Shown here: piece by piece, positions 8,958-17,643 of the stretch
How positions within the stretch are numbered: the stretch's first letter is position 1
Layout: each line of letters starts with the position of its first letter
Origin: Candidatus Melainabacteria bacterium
GTDB lineage: Bacteria > Cyanobacteriota > Vampirovibrionia > Obscuribacterales > Obscuribacteraceae
DNA length: 62,099 nt
Direction: 5' to 3'
Assembly (NCBI GenBank): GCA_016212515.1
Contig: JACRFZ010000051.1
Coordinates: 1 to 62,099, forward strand
The notes under the pieces: model-generated
Databases searched by the model: none
What the model was told of the DNA's origin: nothing
What the model saw: the letters and a program-made list of their open reading frames with translations, nothing else
Translations under genes and position numbers: made by a program

Positions 8958-10658
8958 TCAGGGTCGCCCCTTGCGGCTCTTCAAACAATAAATATTGTAG
9001 TCCCAGTTCCAGTCGCAAAACTCCCGGGGAGCCAGGCAAGGTGAAATATAGCGGGCAAAGCCCTTCAATTCATAGCGATCGACGAGCCATTTTCTAAAGC
9101 CATGGTCGGTGAGGTAGTCTTCCATCTCACCGCCTTCCACCAGCAGGCAGACGGGCGGATCATTCTCCAGATCGACCCGCAACCGACCGGCCAGGAGTTC
9201 ATCGGTTTCCTTGACGAACTGACTATGACGCGCAAGCCAGAGCCCATCTACCTTCTGCCTGACCAGGTTGGATACAAGACCCAGTGGTTCGCCGGATAGA
9301 AAATAACTGAAGTGCTGCCGACCAGAAAGCAATAGTTCAGGACAGGCCGGAGCCAGGCGACCGTTTAAGAGGAAGACTCGCTCTCCCGGAGCACTGTTTT
9401 CCTCAATAGCCCGGCGCAGATCTATGTAACCACAATCGGCAAGGGCGCCGGCTCCTTCATCTCTAATTTGACTGGTCAGCATCAGACTGCCCCGGACAGG
9501 CATCGCGACAGCACCGAACCAAAGCAGCAGCAGCACCAACCATGGTACCAGGCTCCGACGCTCTCTTTTCACAGCAACAAACAACCGGGGGAAGACCCGG
9601 GTCAGCATCTCAACGAAGCAGAAGCTACCGCAGAAAAGCAGCACCAGAGCAGACATATAACCCAGTACCAGAAAGTCGCTCAAGCCGCTATAAGAAACCG
9701 TATAAACCAGGAAGCCCCAGACAGCCACCACCGCCAGTGGTATCATTCCCAACCTTTCCCTGCCGCTTCCGAAAGCCAGCAAAAGGGACGCCGTCAGACA
9801 ATATATAAAGTCGCGCCGATCGGGGCTGGTGCCGATTCCAAAAACCATCATGTTTTCTACTTTATAGACGGAGCCCCGCAAGGTGAGAATCCACTGGGTC
9901 AGTTCCGACGCGCAGGAAGGCGGCATGAGTTGGAAGCCGCCGAAGAGAAGCAGCAGCACCATGGAAAAGGCGAGCCCCCCCCAGGCGAACAAGGACGGAC
10001 GAGCCAGAAGCGAGGCCTGAGCGGAGACTATCAGAAAGGGCAGGGGCAAGCAGGGCAGGGAGAGCGAGGCGGCAGCAGAGGCCGTCAAGAGCGCCAGAGC
10101 AAAATCCTGCCGCCGCCCTGAAGAAAGCGGTTCGGCCTCGCCGCTCTCACTAACTGCTCCCCAGAATACAAGCGGCACAAGACCTAGAAAGACCAGATGC
10201 TGCACACAGCCCAGTTGAAAGACAAAGGGCAGTTGAGCCCCCAGAAGAGCGAGCAGATAAAGAAGCGGACGCCCTCCCGCCCTACCAGAGGAGCGCCTCC
10301 AGATTCTCAGACAGAAAGCAAAAACGAAAAACTGATAGACCAGGGTAAGCAGGTAATGGGAAAGGGCCAGTGGAGCGCCGCAGTTGCCTCCCGGCCAGTA
10401 TTGCCAGAGCCGAGACAAAAGTACCTCCGGCAATCTGACCATTATCTGAGTGGGCAATTCGTCAAAATAGAAACTTACAAAAGGAACTGCCCCATTCAAT
10501 ACGGCGGCGGCGGCGCTGAGCTGATAGGCCGTCGTCGGTGAAAGATTGAGAGCAAAAGCCGACTGAAAGAGAACTACCACAAAGGCCAGAACAACGGCCG
10601 GTCTCTGCTCTTTCTTGATTTGCCGGAGCGGTCTGCCGGCGACAGAGGAAGAGCTCAT
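8958..10658 (-). CDS. Multi-pass membrane protein, GT-C glycosyltransferase-like
   Basis: The 566-aa protein has about ten hydrophobic spans and a soluble C-terminal segment of roughly 170 residues (from about residue 395). The N-terminal loop GAVPFVSFYFDELP resembles the GR-PYVD-FDN-PP loop of the upstream neighbour, so the two look like diverged paralogs of the GT-C/PMT-like fold, which transfers sugars from polyprenyl-phosphate donors in the outer leaflet. The usual catalytic Asp region is less clear here than in the neighbour. Its ATG overlaps the upstream stop (TGATG at 10656-10660), indicating translational coupling. Substrate unknown. Function is inference from topology and loop pattern. 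Confidence 0.6.
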   Translation of the reverse strand: MSSSSVAGRPLRQIKKEQRPAVVLAFVVVLFQSAFALNLSPTTAYQLSAAAAVLNGAVPFVSFYFDELPTQIMVRLPEVLLSRLWQYWPGGNCGAPLALSHYLLTLVYQFFVFAFCLRIWRRSSGRAGGRPLLYLLALLGAQLPFVFQLGCVQHLVFLGLVPLVFWGAVSESGEAEPLSSGRRQDFALALLTASAAASLSLPCLPLPFLIVSAQASLLARPSLFAWGGLAFSMVLLLLFGGFQLMPPSCASELTQWILTLRGSVYKVENMMVFGIGTSPDRRDFIYCLTASLLLAFGSGRERLGMIPLAVVAVWGFLVYTVSYSGLSDFLVLGYMSALVLLFCGSFCFVEMLTRVFPRLFVAVKRERRSLVPWLVLLLLWFGAVAMPVRGSLMLTSQIRDEGAGALADCGYIDLRRAIEENSAPGERVFLLNGRLAPACPELLLSGRQHFSYFLSGEPLGLVSNLVRQKVDGLWLARHSQFVKETDELLAGRLRVDLENDPPVCLLVEGGEMEDYLTDHGFRKWLVDRYELKGFARYISPCLAPREFCDWNWDYNIYCLKSRKGRP

Positions 10659-12307
10659 CAGTCTTTCCTCCGCCAGATTTGCATGCCGAAGTCTTCACCG
10701 ATAAGTTCATAAGCGCCCAGAAAGCGCTTCTGAAAATTCAGCTTCTGGAGCACCCCGGCCATGGGGCTCAACTGAATAAAGATAAGCCTGGGTTTGAAAC
10801 CGGCAATATCTTCTCCATACCAAGACAGCACTTGCTCTTCCATTTTTTGGAAGCGCGGCCGGTCGAAGCCGCTTTTACTTGTCACAACATAATCGAGCAC
10901 CACAAGCGGCATGGCATGAATGAAACGTGAGCCGGGGCGCCTTTCGGTCTGAATCATGGAAGGATAACCGGGAGCCATGGCCGTGGAAATAAAAAGCACA
11001 GTATCTGTCTTTCTTGTGTTGGCTATTATGGTTGCCACCGCCGGACTGACTTCATAGTCAAAACAGGTGCCTTTATGTCCCAGGAAAGCCATATCGAAGC
11101 GCTCATGTTGCTCTTCTTCGGACTGAAGCCGTTGCTGGAGCGTAAGCGCGGAATGGCAAGCTATGGTCATACAGACAAGAACGAAAACCAAACTGAAATA
11201 CTTTTCCTGCTTTCTCAGGAGGCAGGCAAGCAATAAGCCGGCGCCGGCACTGAGAGAAAGACAGGTGCCCAGCCGGACGGGCAGCAGGTGATACTGCCAG
11301 GCCTGGCCGGCCAGAAAGAAGACCAGAGCGGAACTCCAGGCAAAGGTCAGAAAGAGGCTGAGCAAGCCCGTAATCTCAAAGCTTGCCGCCGCCAGAAAGA
11401 GGGCCAGCAGGCTGACTATTCCAAGTTGCAAAAAGTCCGGGCGCCAGTATGTAGCCAGATTAAAGAGAAAGGAATTGGTGTAATAATCGTAGCCTCTGGC
11501 ATAAATAGGCAGCACAAAACCAAAAAAACCGGACAACATGGGCGGTGGCAAGAAAAGGAAGTGCAAGAGGTAAAGGGTGATGGCAGCCAGGCAGGCTGCC
11601 ACTTCCATCTGCAGGAGCGGCCGCCCGCAGGGGCGGCGCAGGAAACAGGCCAGTTCCACCATCAAAACTATAATGAGAAAGTAGTGCTTGAGAGAAATGC
11701 CTACTCCGGCAAGCAGGCCGGTAAAGCAGGCAGAAATGGCGCCGACCTTGCCGCTGTCCGAAAGGTCCGGCTCGATCCGGTAACGAAGAAAGCGCAATAA
11801 AAGATATGGAAAAACAGCAAGGGTAAAAATATGCTCCCTTTGACCAAGGTCCATTTCCTGGAAAGCATTGAACCAGGCAAAGACAAGTACGGAAAGACAG
11901 ATCAGAAGCCCGGAAACCTTGCCTCGGGTGGAACGAAGCAACCAGAATGACAACACCGCCGAAACCGCCGCCAGAACATGAACGCACAGGGCAAAGGCGA
12001 GCGTAGCCGGAAGGGCAGTCAGCTTTGCCACCACCATCGGTATCACACTCAAATAGATTATCAGGGGCGGATTATTATCGAAACAATCCACATAAGGCAG
12101 TCGCCCGGCCAGAAGCAAATCGGCCATACTCAAGTACATGCACTGATCGGGCTGCCCCAGCATAGGATGAGTGAGAGCGCTGATTACAGCCACCAACGTT
12201 AACACTGCGGTGCCAAAAACCGCCGCCCAATAGGATAAATCCCAGGCGCGACTGCTCAAGGCGGGCATAAAGTTAAGTCTACTTGCCGGGGTTGTAAACA
12301 AAGTCAC
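10658..12307 (-). CDS. Multi-pass membrane protein, PMT/ArnT-like (GT-C) candidate glycosyltransferase
   Basis: The protein has up to 549 aa, about eleven transmembrane spans and a C-terminal soluble tail. The first large loop reads DQCMYLSMADLLLAGRLPYVD-CFDNNPP, the pattern typical of PMT_2/ArnT-like GT-C enzymes, where an Asp in this loop is catalytic. The longest frame starts at a GTG (12307) and overlaps the upstream lipoprotein gene by 29 bp. An in-frame ATG at 12268 (MPALSSRAWDL) would leave a 10-bp gap and may be the true start; neither has a convincing ribosome-binding site. The gene sits between a lipoprotein gene and a second GT-C-like gene, forming a three-gene unit. Sugar and acceptor are unknown. 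Confidence 0.65.
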   Translation of the reverse strand: MTLFTTPASRLNFMPALSSRAWDLSYWAAVFGTAVLTLVAVISALTHPMLGQPDQCMYLSMADLLLAGRLPYVDCFDNNPPLIIYLSVIPMVVAKLTALPATLAFALCVHVLAAVSAVLSFWLLRSTRGKVSGLLICLSVLVFAWFNAFQEMDLGQREHIFTLAVFPYLLLRFLRYRIEPDLSDSGKVGAISACFTGLLAGVGISLKHYFLIIVLMVELACFLRRPCGRPLLQMEVAACLAAITLYLLHFLFLPPPMLSGFFGFVLPIYARGYDYYTNSFLFNLATYWRPDFLQLGIVSLLALFLAAASFEITGLLSLFLTFAWSSALVFFLAGQAWQYHLLPVRLGTCLSLSAGAGLLLACLLRKQEKYFSLVFVLVCMTIACHSALTLQQRLQSEEEQHERFDMAFLGHKGTCFDYEVSPAVATIIANTRKTDTVLFISTAMAPGYPSMIQTERRPGSRFIHAMPLVVLDYVVTSKSGFDRPRFQKMEEQVLSWYGEDIAGFKPRLIFIQLSPMAGVLQKLNFQKRFLGAYELIGEDFGMQIWRRKD

Positions 12308-12755
12308 AGCGGAAGGTCACCGGAGCCTCTTTGAAATCGGAGGGTAGGGCGCCGAACGGAGCCTGCATGCGCACAGTATCAAGGGTCTTTTCAATGGACC
12401 GCTGATTGGCGGAAGCAGCCACAACTTGTACATTCGAACAGAAGCCCGGCCGGGTCACATTAAACTCACAAGTGACGCTGTACTGCTTGTCGGAGGGCAC
12501 CGGGCGCCAGGCGGTCAGCAGTTTGTTTTGCATATTGACCAGATACTGCAATTGCAGGGGGCTGAGGCTGTCATTACCGGCAACGGCAGCCATGACCCTG
12601 TGCGGGCTCTTAGGCGCCGGGATGGACTCCATGGTTTCCACTTTCTCACCCGTGGTAGCTGGGCCGGTCTCGGCAGCCGGCCGCGATTTACAACCGGTCA
12701 TTGCAACAGGCAGGAAGACAAGAGAAAGAATGGCCAGAGCCCGGACAAATCGCAT
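12279..12755 (-). CDS. Lipoprotein with TonB C-terminal-like domain
   Basis: A 158-aa lipoprotein: signal peptide of about 21 residues and lipobox VAMTGC (Cys22). Residues about 72-158 resemble the TonB/TolA C-terminal fold (NMQNKLLTAWRPVP, CEFNVTRPG, VTFRCDFVYNPGK), a module seen in free-standing form in many Cyanobacteria-like genomes. The ATG at 12755 is preceded by AGGAG at seven bases. The 3' end overlaps the possible GTG start of the GT-C-like gene. No TonB proline-rich spacer or transmembrane anchor is present, so it is not a classical energy transducer. The role is unknown. Confidence 0.7.
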   Translation of the reverse strand: MRFVRALAILSLVFLPVAMTGCKSRPAAETGPATTGEKVETMESIPAPKSPHRVMAAVAGNDSLSPLQLQYLVNMQNKLLTAWRPVPSDKQYSVTCEFNVTRPGFCSNVQVVAASANQRSIEKTLDTVRMQAPFGALPSDFKEAPVTFRCDFVYNPGK

Positions 12756-12928
12756 AACACATCTCCTGATTAACTCCGTTTATTGTACACCCCGCACCCT
12801 GTGGTGAGCGGGCAAGAAAGAGACAGGACAAAGCAGGCTCACCGAAGTAAGCGAAAATGTCCCCCTTTTTCAGATCGCAAATCAGGCCGCTTACGGGGCA
12901 ACTTGCAAGCCACTACCAGCGGTGCAAT

Positions 12929-13603
12929 CTACTCTTCCAGATCAAGCTTATAGCCCATGCCGTATACGTTCTTGATCAAACTATCTGCCCCGGGCGTATC
13001 AAGCTTCTTGCGCAGGGTTTTGATATAGGAACGCACTGTTTCCGAGGTGATGGAACTCTCGGAGCCCCAGGCATGATCGATGAGAGCGTCCACGCTGACA
13101 ACCTTGCGGCAGTTGCGCATCAAGTACTCAAGCAGCAAAAACTCCTTAGGCAACAATCGCACCAGGGTGCCGCCCTTGGTCACCTTGCAGGAGCGCCGCT
13201 GCAACAACAGATCGCCCACGCGCAATTCCATGACGGTGCCGGACGGTCGGCGCAACAAAAGACGAATTCGATCGGACAAATCACGCAACTGGAAAGGCTT
13301 AGCCAGATAGTCATCGGCACCGGCATCCAGACCGGCATCTATACATTCCATTGATTTTCTGGCGGTGAGCATGAGTATGGGCGACTCACCACCAGATTGA
13401 CGATAGCTCTGGCAGACGGAAAAGCCATCCACTCCCGGAATCATCAAATCCAGGATAACCAAATCAAATTTATTCCTACTGAGAACCTCCAGGGCTCCGC
13501 TTCCATCATTCAATACTTGCACCGAGTGCAAATCATCTTCCAGCCAGTCCTTCACCACATCCGCCAAATCCGGCTCGTTTTCCACGAGAAGGATTTTTGC
13601 CAT
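12929..13603 (-). CDS. OmpR/PhoB-family response regulator (orphan)
   Basis: A 224-aa two-domain transcription factor. The receiver domain (residues 1-118) has the phospho-acceptor Asp52 (LVILDLMIPG), the conserved Thr in MLTARK and Lys in AKPF. The acidic pair is E-N (VENE), a tolerated variant. The C-terminal winged helix (about 128-224) has the family's RLLPKEFLLLEYLM and SSITSETVRSYIKTLRKKLD segments. No histidine kinase adjoins it; the nearest kinase-like gene, at 36.5 kb, looks inactive. DNA target and partner are unknown. The upstream ribosome-binding site is weak. Confidence 0.93.
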   Translation of the reverse strand: MAKILLVENEPDLADVVKDWLEDDLHSVQVLNDGSGALEVLSRNKFDLVILDLMIPGVDGFSVCQSYRQSGGESPILMLTARKSMECIDAGLDAGADDYLAKPFQLRDLSDRIRLLLRRPSGTVMELRVGDLLLQRRSCKVTKGGTLVRLLPKEFLLLEYLMRNCRKVVSVDALIDHAWGSESSITSETVRSYIKTLRKKLDTPGADSLIKNVYGMGYKLDLEE

Positions 13604-13952
13604 TTGCCTAACCTTTACGCGAGTGCCAACTCCTGACCCAATTTCCTACGCCAATTAAATTCGTCCATGTAGTGATCCATAATTGCTTTTCAAAAAATAT
13701 TGGTAACACTTTAAGGCGCAAGAAGCAATCACCAAATAGTAAATTAGTTCCGCCCCTCTGCCCGGCATAGAGCGGCCGAACCTACGCAAAGCCCCAATCA
13801 CACTAACTTTCACCATTAGACTATGAGGCGGCGACGGCTGCAATGAAAGAAACAACATTCATCTTAACTGCATGAAAAATGCACAGCCGCTTCCCCCAAA
13901 TGGGGGACAGATAAGCTATGGTATCAACACAAAATCAATCAAGGTGCTGCAG
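13604..13952. promoter_or_regulatory. Divergent region between response regulator and DUF1444 gene
   Basis: About 270-350 bp depending on which start the DUF1444 gene uses. It should carry divergent promoters. A short ACGCAAAGCC segment near 13785 resembles one strand of the c-di-GMP-I riboswitch core, but the rest of that aptamer is not recognisable. No gene is supported here. Confidence 0.25.
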
Positions 13953-15275
13953 ATGTCCGGCTTAGGTAATTTTGGCTTAGACAAACTGGGATTGGAGAAT
14001 GCGCGTGAAAAATTCGCCAGAGCCGTGCTGAAAAAATTGAGCGAAGCGCGCCCTCAGGAGAAATGGCATTTTGACAAGGAGAGCTTTGCCCTCAAGCAAG
14101 TAGATGTGACGGAGGAAGCAGCTCCCGAGCTTCTCTATCTGGAGAACCTCTTTCTGGAATACGAAAATGCCGAGGACAAAGACAAGCCGGCTTTTCTGGC
14201 AAAAGCAGTGAGCATCACCGAGCCTTTCACTATGCCTGAAACCTTTGAAGAAGCAAAGGCAAACTTGCTGGTCAATGCCATGCCCATTTTCAACATTGTC
14301 ATAGTGAGCATGCAACTGAGAAAACTGGCCGAGGAAAATCGCAACCAAGCCGCCGGGTCAAGACCGGACAGCGCCCCCTCGCAAGCGCTGGAAATGAGGG
14401 AGCAGCCCCTGCCCTATTCCCTCATTTCCAGCCAACTGGGCTTGATCTTTGTACTGGACAGACCAGCCGGCAAAGCTTATATCGACCAAGCCACCATCAA
14501 CAAATGGGGCGTGCCAGTGGACGAACTTTTCGACGTGGCTACCATGAACCTGGCCAGAATGACGGCCCGGGGCGGCTTCAATGGCATCAGCCGAGAGCCG
14601 GGCGGGCCCTGTTGTCTTTATCAATCCGTTTTACAAGACAGCTATGAAGGTGCGCGCATTATCTTCCCGCAATTGTTCGAAGAACTACCCATCAAGGGCG
14701 ACCCCGTAATGGTCGTACCCAACAATGATGTTTTGCTGGTGACCGGTTCGGAAGATGAAGACGGTCTGGCCCTCTGCCTGGAGGCCTATGAACGAGCCCA
14801 AGCCCTACCCAATCCCTTACCGCCCCTGCCGCTTATCGGCCGGGAGGGCAAGTTGGAAGACTTCCTGCCGCCGCCATCCTCCCCCCTGCACCTTCCTTTC
14901 AAGCGCCTCAAGAACCTTTATCTCAATTCCATCTATGCCGAACAGAAGAAGGTATTGGAAGAAACCACCTGCAAAGGACCAGGCGCTCCCTTTGTAGCAA
15001 CTTTTGCCGCCCTGGAAAAGAAGGAAGGCAAGGCGACGGAAGCCATAAGCAGTGTCACCACCTGGTCTCAAGAAATAGATTCCCTCTTGCCGGAAGCGGA
15101 GCAAGTAGCGCTGGTGGTCGGCCAGGGCAAAGACCAGAAAGTTCTCGGTTTTGCCCCCTGGGAAAAGGTATTGACCGTGGCCGGAGAGCGGCTGGAGAGG
15201 ACCGGCTACTTTCCGCCGCGCTTCCGCACCAGGGGGGCTCTCACCCAGGCAGAAATCACGCAATTGACCCGGTAA
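13953..15275 (+). CDS. DUF1444 (YtpQ-like) family protein
   Basis: A cytoplasmic protein of about 440 aa, function unknown. The middle part matches the DUF1444 pattern: LGLIFVLDRPAGKAYID, a WGVPVDELFDVATMNLARM segment, and GDPVMVVPNNDVLLVTGS. The last ~120 residues, following a Pro-rich linker, are not part of the family core as I know it. I prefer the ATG at 13953 because AAGG lies upstream; an ATG at 13872 would add 27 residues of unlikely composition. It is followed by a tRNA gene on the other strand and a DUF4253 gene on the same strand. DUF1444 proteins are uncharacterised, so no role is proposed. Confidence 0.75.
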   Translation: MSGLGNFGLDKLGLENAREKFARAVLKKLSEARPQEKWHFDKESFALKQVDVTEEAAPELLYLENLFLEYENAEDKDKPAFLAKAVSITEPFTMPETFEEAKANLLVNAMPIFNIVIVSMQLRKLAEENRNQAAGSRPDSAPSQALEMREQPLPYSLISSQLGLIFVLDRPAGKAYIDQATINKWGVPVDELFDVATMNLARMTARGGFNGISREPGGPCCLYQSVLQDSYEGARIIFPQLFEELPIKGDPVMVVPNNDVLLVTGSEDEDGLALCLEAYERAQALPNPLPPLPLIGREGKLEDFLPPPSSPLHLPFKRLKNLYLNSIYAEQKKVLEETTCKGPGAPFVATFAALEKKEGKATEAISSVTTWSQEIDSLLPEAEQVALVVGQGKDQKVLGFAPWEKVLTVAGERLERTGYFPPRFRTRGALTQAEITQLTR

Positions 15276-15324
15276 TGGATCTTGTGGCCGGCAGGAAATG
15301 TCGGTAACAGGAGTGAGTCTCGCT

Positions 15325-15357
15325 CAGTCGGATCTGACAGTCGGATCTGACAATCCG
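15325..15357. repeat. 13-bp tandem repeat (two copies plus a fragment)
   Basis: CAGTCGGATCTGA occurs at 15325-15337 and again at 15338-15350, with a partial third copy (CAATCCGG) following. It lies in the gap after the DUF1444 gene. Function unknown. Confidence 0.7.
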
Positions 15358-15538
15358 GCCATGACACCGCCGGTAGTGCGGCACTGAGAAAGATAGAGAA
15401 AAGACAGCCGCCTTAGCAGCAAAACGCAGCCGAAACCAACTTGCTTTTTACCAACAGCTTCAGTGCGGGCACCGGGCAAAGGCGCGCCAAAACGCGCTGC
15501 CGAGCAGCGTCAGGAACCGGTAATGAGGTTTGAAAGTC

Positions 15539-15622
15539 CGGAGAGGGTGGGATTCGAACCCACGTGGCTTGCGCCCATCCGCTTTCGAGGCGGCGCCGTT
15601 ATGACCGCTTCGGTACCTCTCC
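15539..15622 (-). tRNA. tRNA-Ser (anticodon CGA)
   Basis: The minus strand folds as a class II tRNA. The acceptor stem is GGAGAGG/CCTCTCC (5' end at 15622, paired bases at 15540-15546), and the T arm is GTGGG-TTCGAAT-CCCAC. The anticodon loop CTCGAAA gives anticodon CGA for UCG codons, and a long variable arm is present as expected for serine. The discriminator base is G. CCA is not encoded, so it must be added by the CCA-adding enzyme, a candidate for which is encoded at 18.7-21.5 kb. It stands alone, antisense to its neighbours. Confidence 0.95.
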
Positions 15623-15738
15623 TCATTAGCTTTGCCATTTTACCAGCTTATTAATAGGATAATATCGAACCGGCAGCGGCCCGTAACACTAGCTCAACCG
15701 CCTGCCGAAAAGCCCCGTGGGAAGGAAAGACAAACACG

Positions 15739-16491
15739 ATGCTCAGCCTGGCAAGAGAGCTACTGGACGAATGCGCCACGAACTATCAGGGTCTCCTTGA
15801 GGTCATGTTGCCCCAGGAACGCACCATGGCCGTCTTCACCCTGGATGGCGCCCAGGCGGAGGCAGCCTGGCAGAGGCTGGCTGCCGAAAGCAGCAAGAAG
15901 GGTCTCAAGCCGCTCCTTTTGGGAACGCCGGAAAGTTTCGAACTGCATATGGAAACCCTTGGAATGGCTCTGGAAGAGGCGCATCCGGCGGAGAGCCCCG
16001 ATGAATGGCTCAGACAGGCCGGGGCAATCGACCTTGACGACTGGATTGCCGGTCGCCTGGAGGACCATGTCTTTGAAGCGGGTGAATGGCCGCAGCAAGA
16101 CGAGAGGCCGGCAGCCACTCCCATTCCAAGCCTATTGAGCAGGCAGGACTTTGTCTACGGGGCGCTCCTCGACATAACCGACACCAGCCACATACCGGCC
16201 TGGCTCAACTTCGGCTCGGCCGGTGCCTGTCCGGCAGTACCGATTCATTCGGCCTTCCTGAACAGGTGGCGTGAGTTTGAGATTGATTGCCTCTGCCTGA
16301 GCGAGGAATGCTTCCTGGTGAACGTAGGCAAACCCCCGGCGGCTTCCGCCAGGGAGACCTGCCTGAAACTAGCCCGGGAGCATTTTGCCTACTGCCCGGA
16401 AATTCTCAGTGCGCAGCATGACCGGCTCAGCCTGAAACAGTATGCGGCCGGTCTGGCCCATCGCCGGCAATGGCTCTTCAGTTGGAGCTAA
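15739..16491 (+). CDS. DUF4253 domain protein
   Basis: A 250-aa cytoplasmic protein. The C-terminal ~110 residues fit the DUF4253 pattern: HIPAWLNFGSAGACP, an H-A/S-F-L-NRWREFEID segment, LKLAREHFAYCPEIL and the final RQWLFSWS. The N-terminal half (about residues 1-130) is variable and acidic. Members are often small and unlinked to recognisable pathways, and several occur near toxin or immunity genes, but nothing here supports that role. The ATG at 15739 has AAGGAA somewhat far upstream. The gene follows the tRNA-Ser region. Confidence 0.75.
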   Translation: MLSLARELLDECATNYQGLLEVMLPQERTMAVFTLDGAQAEAAWQRLAAESSKKGLKPLLLGTPESFELHMETLGMALEEAHPAESPDEWLRQAGAIDLDDWIAGRLEDHVFEAGEWPQQDERPAATPIPSLLSRQDFVYGALLDITDTSHIPAWLNFGSAGACPAVPIHSAFLNRWREFEIDCLCLSEECFLVNVGKPPAASARETCLKLAREHFAYCPEILSAQHDRLSLKQYAAGLAHRRQWLFSWS

Positions 16492-16557
16492 AAACCGTCC
16501 GACAACAGGGACAGGCGAAGCCGGCCGGCGATACCGGCAGCAAGAGTCGGCTCTTCT

Positions 16558-17181
16558 TTATTGATTGCGGCTTTCTTGCGGGCGCCCGGCGATATGCACG
16601 GAAGCAATGCTCTCAGACTGCGCCTTGAGGGTGTTCAATACACCGGGCATGTCAATCTTGCACTGCCTGCGCACCAGAGCCTGAGGAATGAACATGCCGC
16701 CGTCCACATGGCTGGCATAGGTCACCAGGGTGGTACGACCGCCATCCAGGGGCTCAAGCTTCCAATAACCGTCAACCTGTTTGAAAGCGCCTGAGACGCG
16801 ATGCCATTCCATGGAATGGGGCGCATTCTCTTTCACTTCCACGGTGTACTCGTAGCTGCCGGGCAGCCCGGACGGGCTGATCACATGCTTGACAAGCTTG
16901 GAGTGACCATGATCTTGCAAGAGCTTGCATTTCTTCATCTGCGGGAAGACACGGGAAGCATTGTCATAATCGGTGAGTACCTGCCAGACTTTGTCAGGGG
17001 AGGCTTTGACTGTCACTTTGCTGACCGTATAGATCTTGCCGTGCATTAGTTCTTCGGAACACTCGTGGGCATGACCACGAGCCAGAGCCGGCTGGGCCAG
17101 ACTGCCCGTCGAAACCGACATAAGCGCTAGAACGGAAGCCGCTAGCGTAATCGCTGCTTTCGCCTTCTTTGAAGTGACCAC
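16558..17181 (-). CDS. Exported SRPBCC (START-like) protein
   Basis: A 207-aa protein with a signal peptide (about residues 1-35, ending PALARG). The mature part has the SRPBCC/polyketide-cyclase pattern: VTVKASPDKVWQVLTDYDN, a YEYTVEVKENAP strand, YWKLEPLDGGRTTLVTYASH, and a long C-terminal helix. This fold makes a deep hydrophobic pocket and binds lipids or small hydrophobic ligands. The start is the GTG at 17181, with AGGA five bases upstream. It is a single gene, with about 460 bp upstream before a divergent lipid kinase. The ligand is unknown. Confidence 0.85.
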   Translation of the reverse strand: MVTSKKAKAAITLAASVLALMSVSTGSLAQPALARGHAHECSEELMHGKIYTVSKVTVKASPDKVWQVLTDYDNASRVFPQMKKCKLLQDHGHSKLVKHVISPSGLPGSYEYTVEVKENAPHSMEWHRVSGAFKQVDGYWKLEPLDGGRTTLVTYASHVDGGMFIPQALVRRQCKIDMPGVLNTLKAQSESIASVHIAGRPQESRNQ

Positions 17182-17643
17182 TAGATTCCTGCCTTTCTGT
17201 CGCGAGGGAAAACCCTGCGAAGTAGATTTTCACGCCGTGTGGAATACAATACTGAAATCCAATTAATTGTCAACTTTGCCACCCCAAACGGTATCACATG
17301 AAGCCAAGGTAGAAAAGACGGCGCAATGCATATAGCAATAGCTTCAAATGTGGATGGCGCTGGCAATACACTGGCTATTTTCCAGCTTCAGTCTGTCTGC
17401 TCATTACCCTGGAGGGGCTTCTGAAAAGGTGAGTCAAGAACCAGACTGATAGAAAATGACTGCACCGGAATCAAGATGGAATTCTATCTGCTCCTGACTT
17501 CCTCGGACAAGATAGAATCTTTAAAAGTAAAGCAGTAAATTGAAAACCCGCACCACTGCCGCCTTAGCCGCCAGGCAACAAGTTAAGAGGCGTTACCGAA
17601 GCATTATTTCCCACTAATTTTTGTCAAATCTGAGAACTAGCCC
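17182..17643. promoter_or_regulatory. Divergent intergenic region with an inverted repeat
   Basis: About 460 bp between the SRPBCC gene and the lipid kinase gene. It holds an 8-bp inverted repeat (ATTCTATC at 17481-17488, GATAGAAT at 17511-17518) with a 22-nt spacer, followed by an A/T-rich stretch. It is not a clear terminator or a known RNA motif. No open frame with family resemblance is present. Confidence 0.3.

Noticed and set aside
13750..13860. c-di-GMP-I (GEMM) riboswitch before the DUF1444 gene
   Set aside because: Only the ACGCAAAGCC segment matches; the GGCAAACC strand, its hairpin and the receptor helix are not recognisable.
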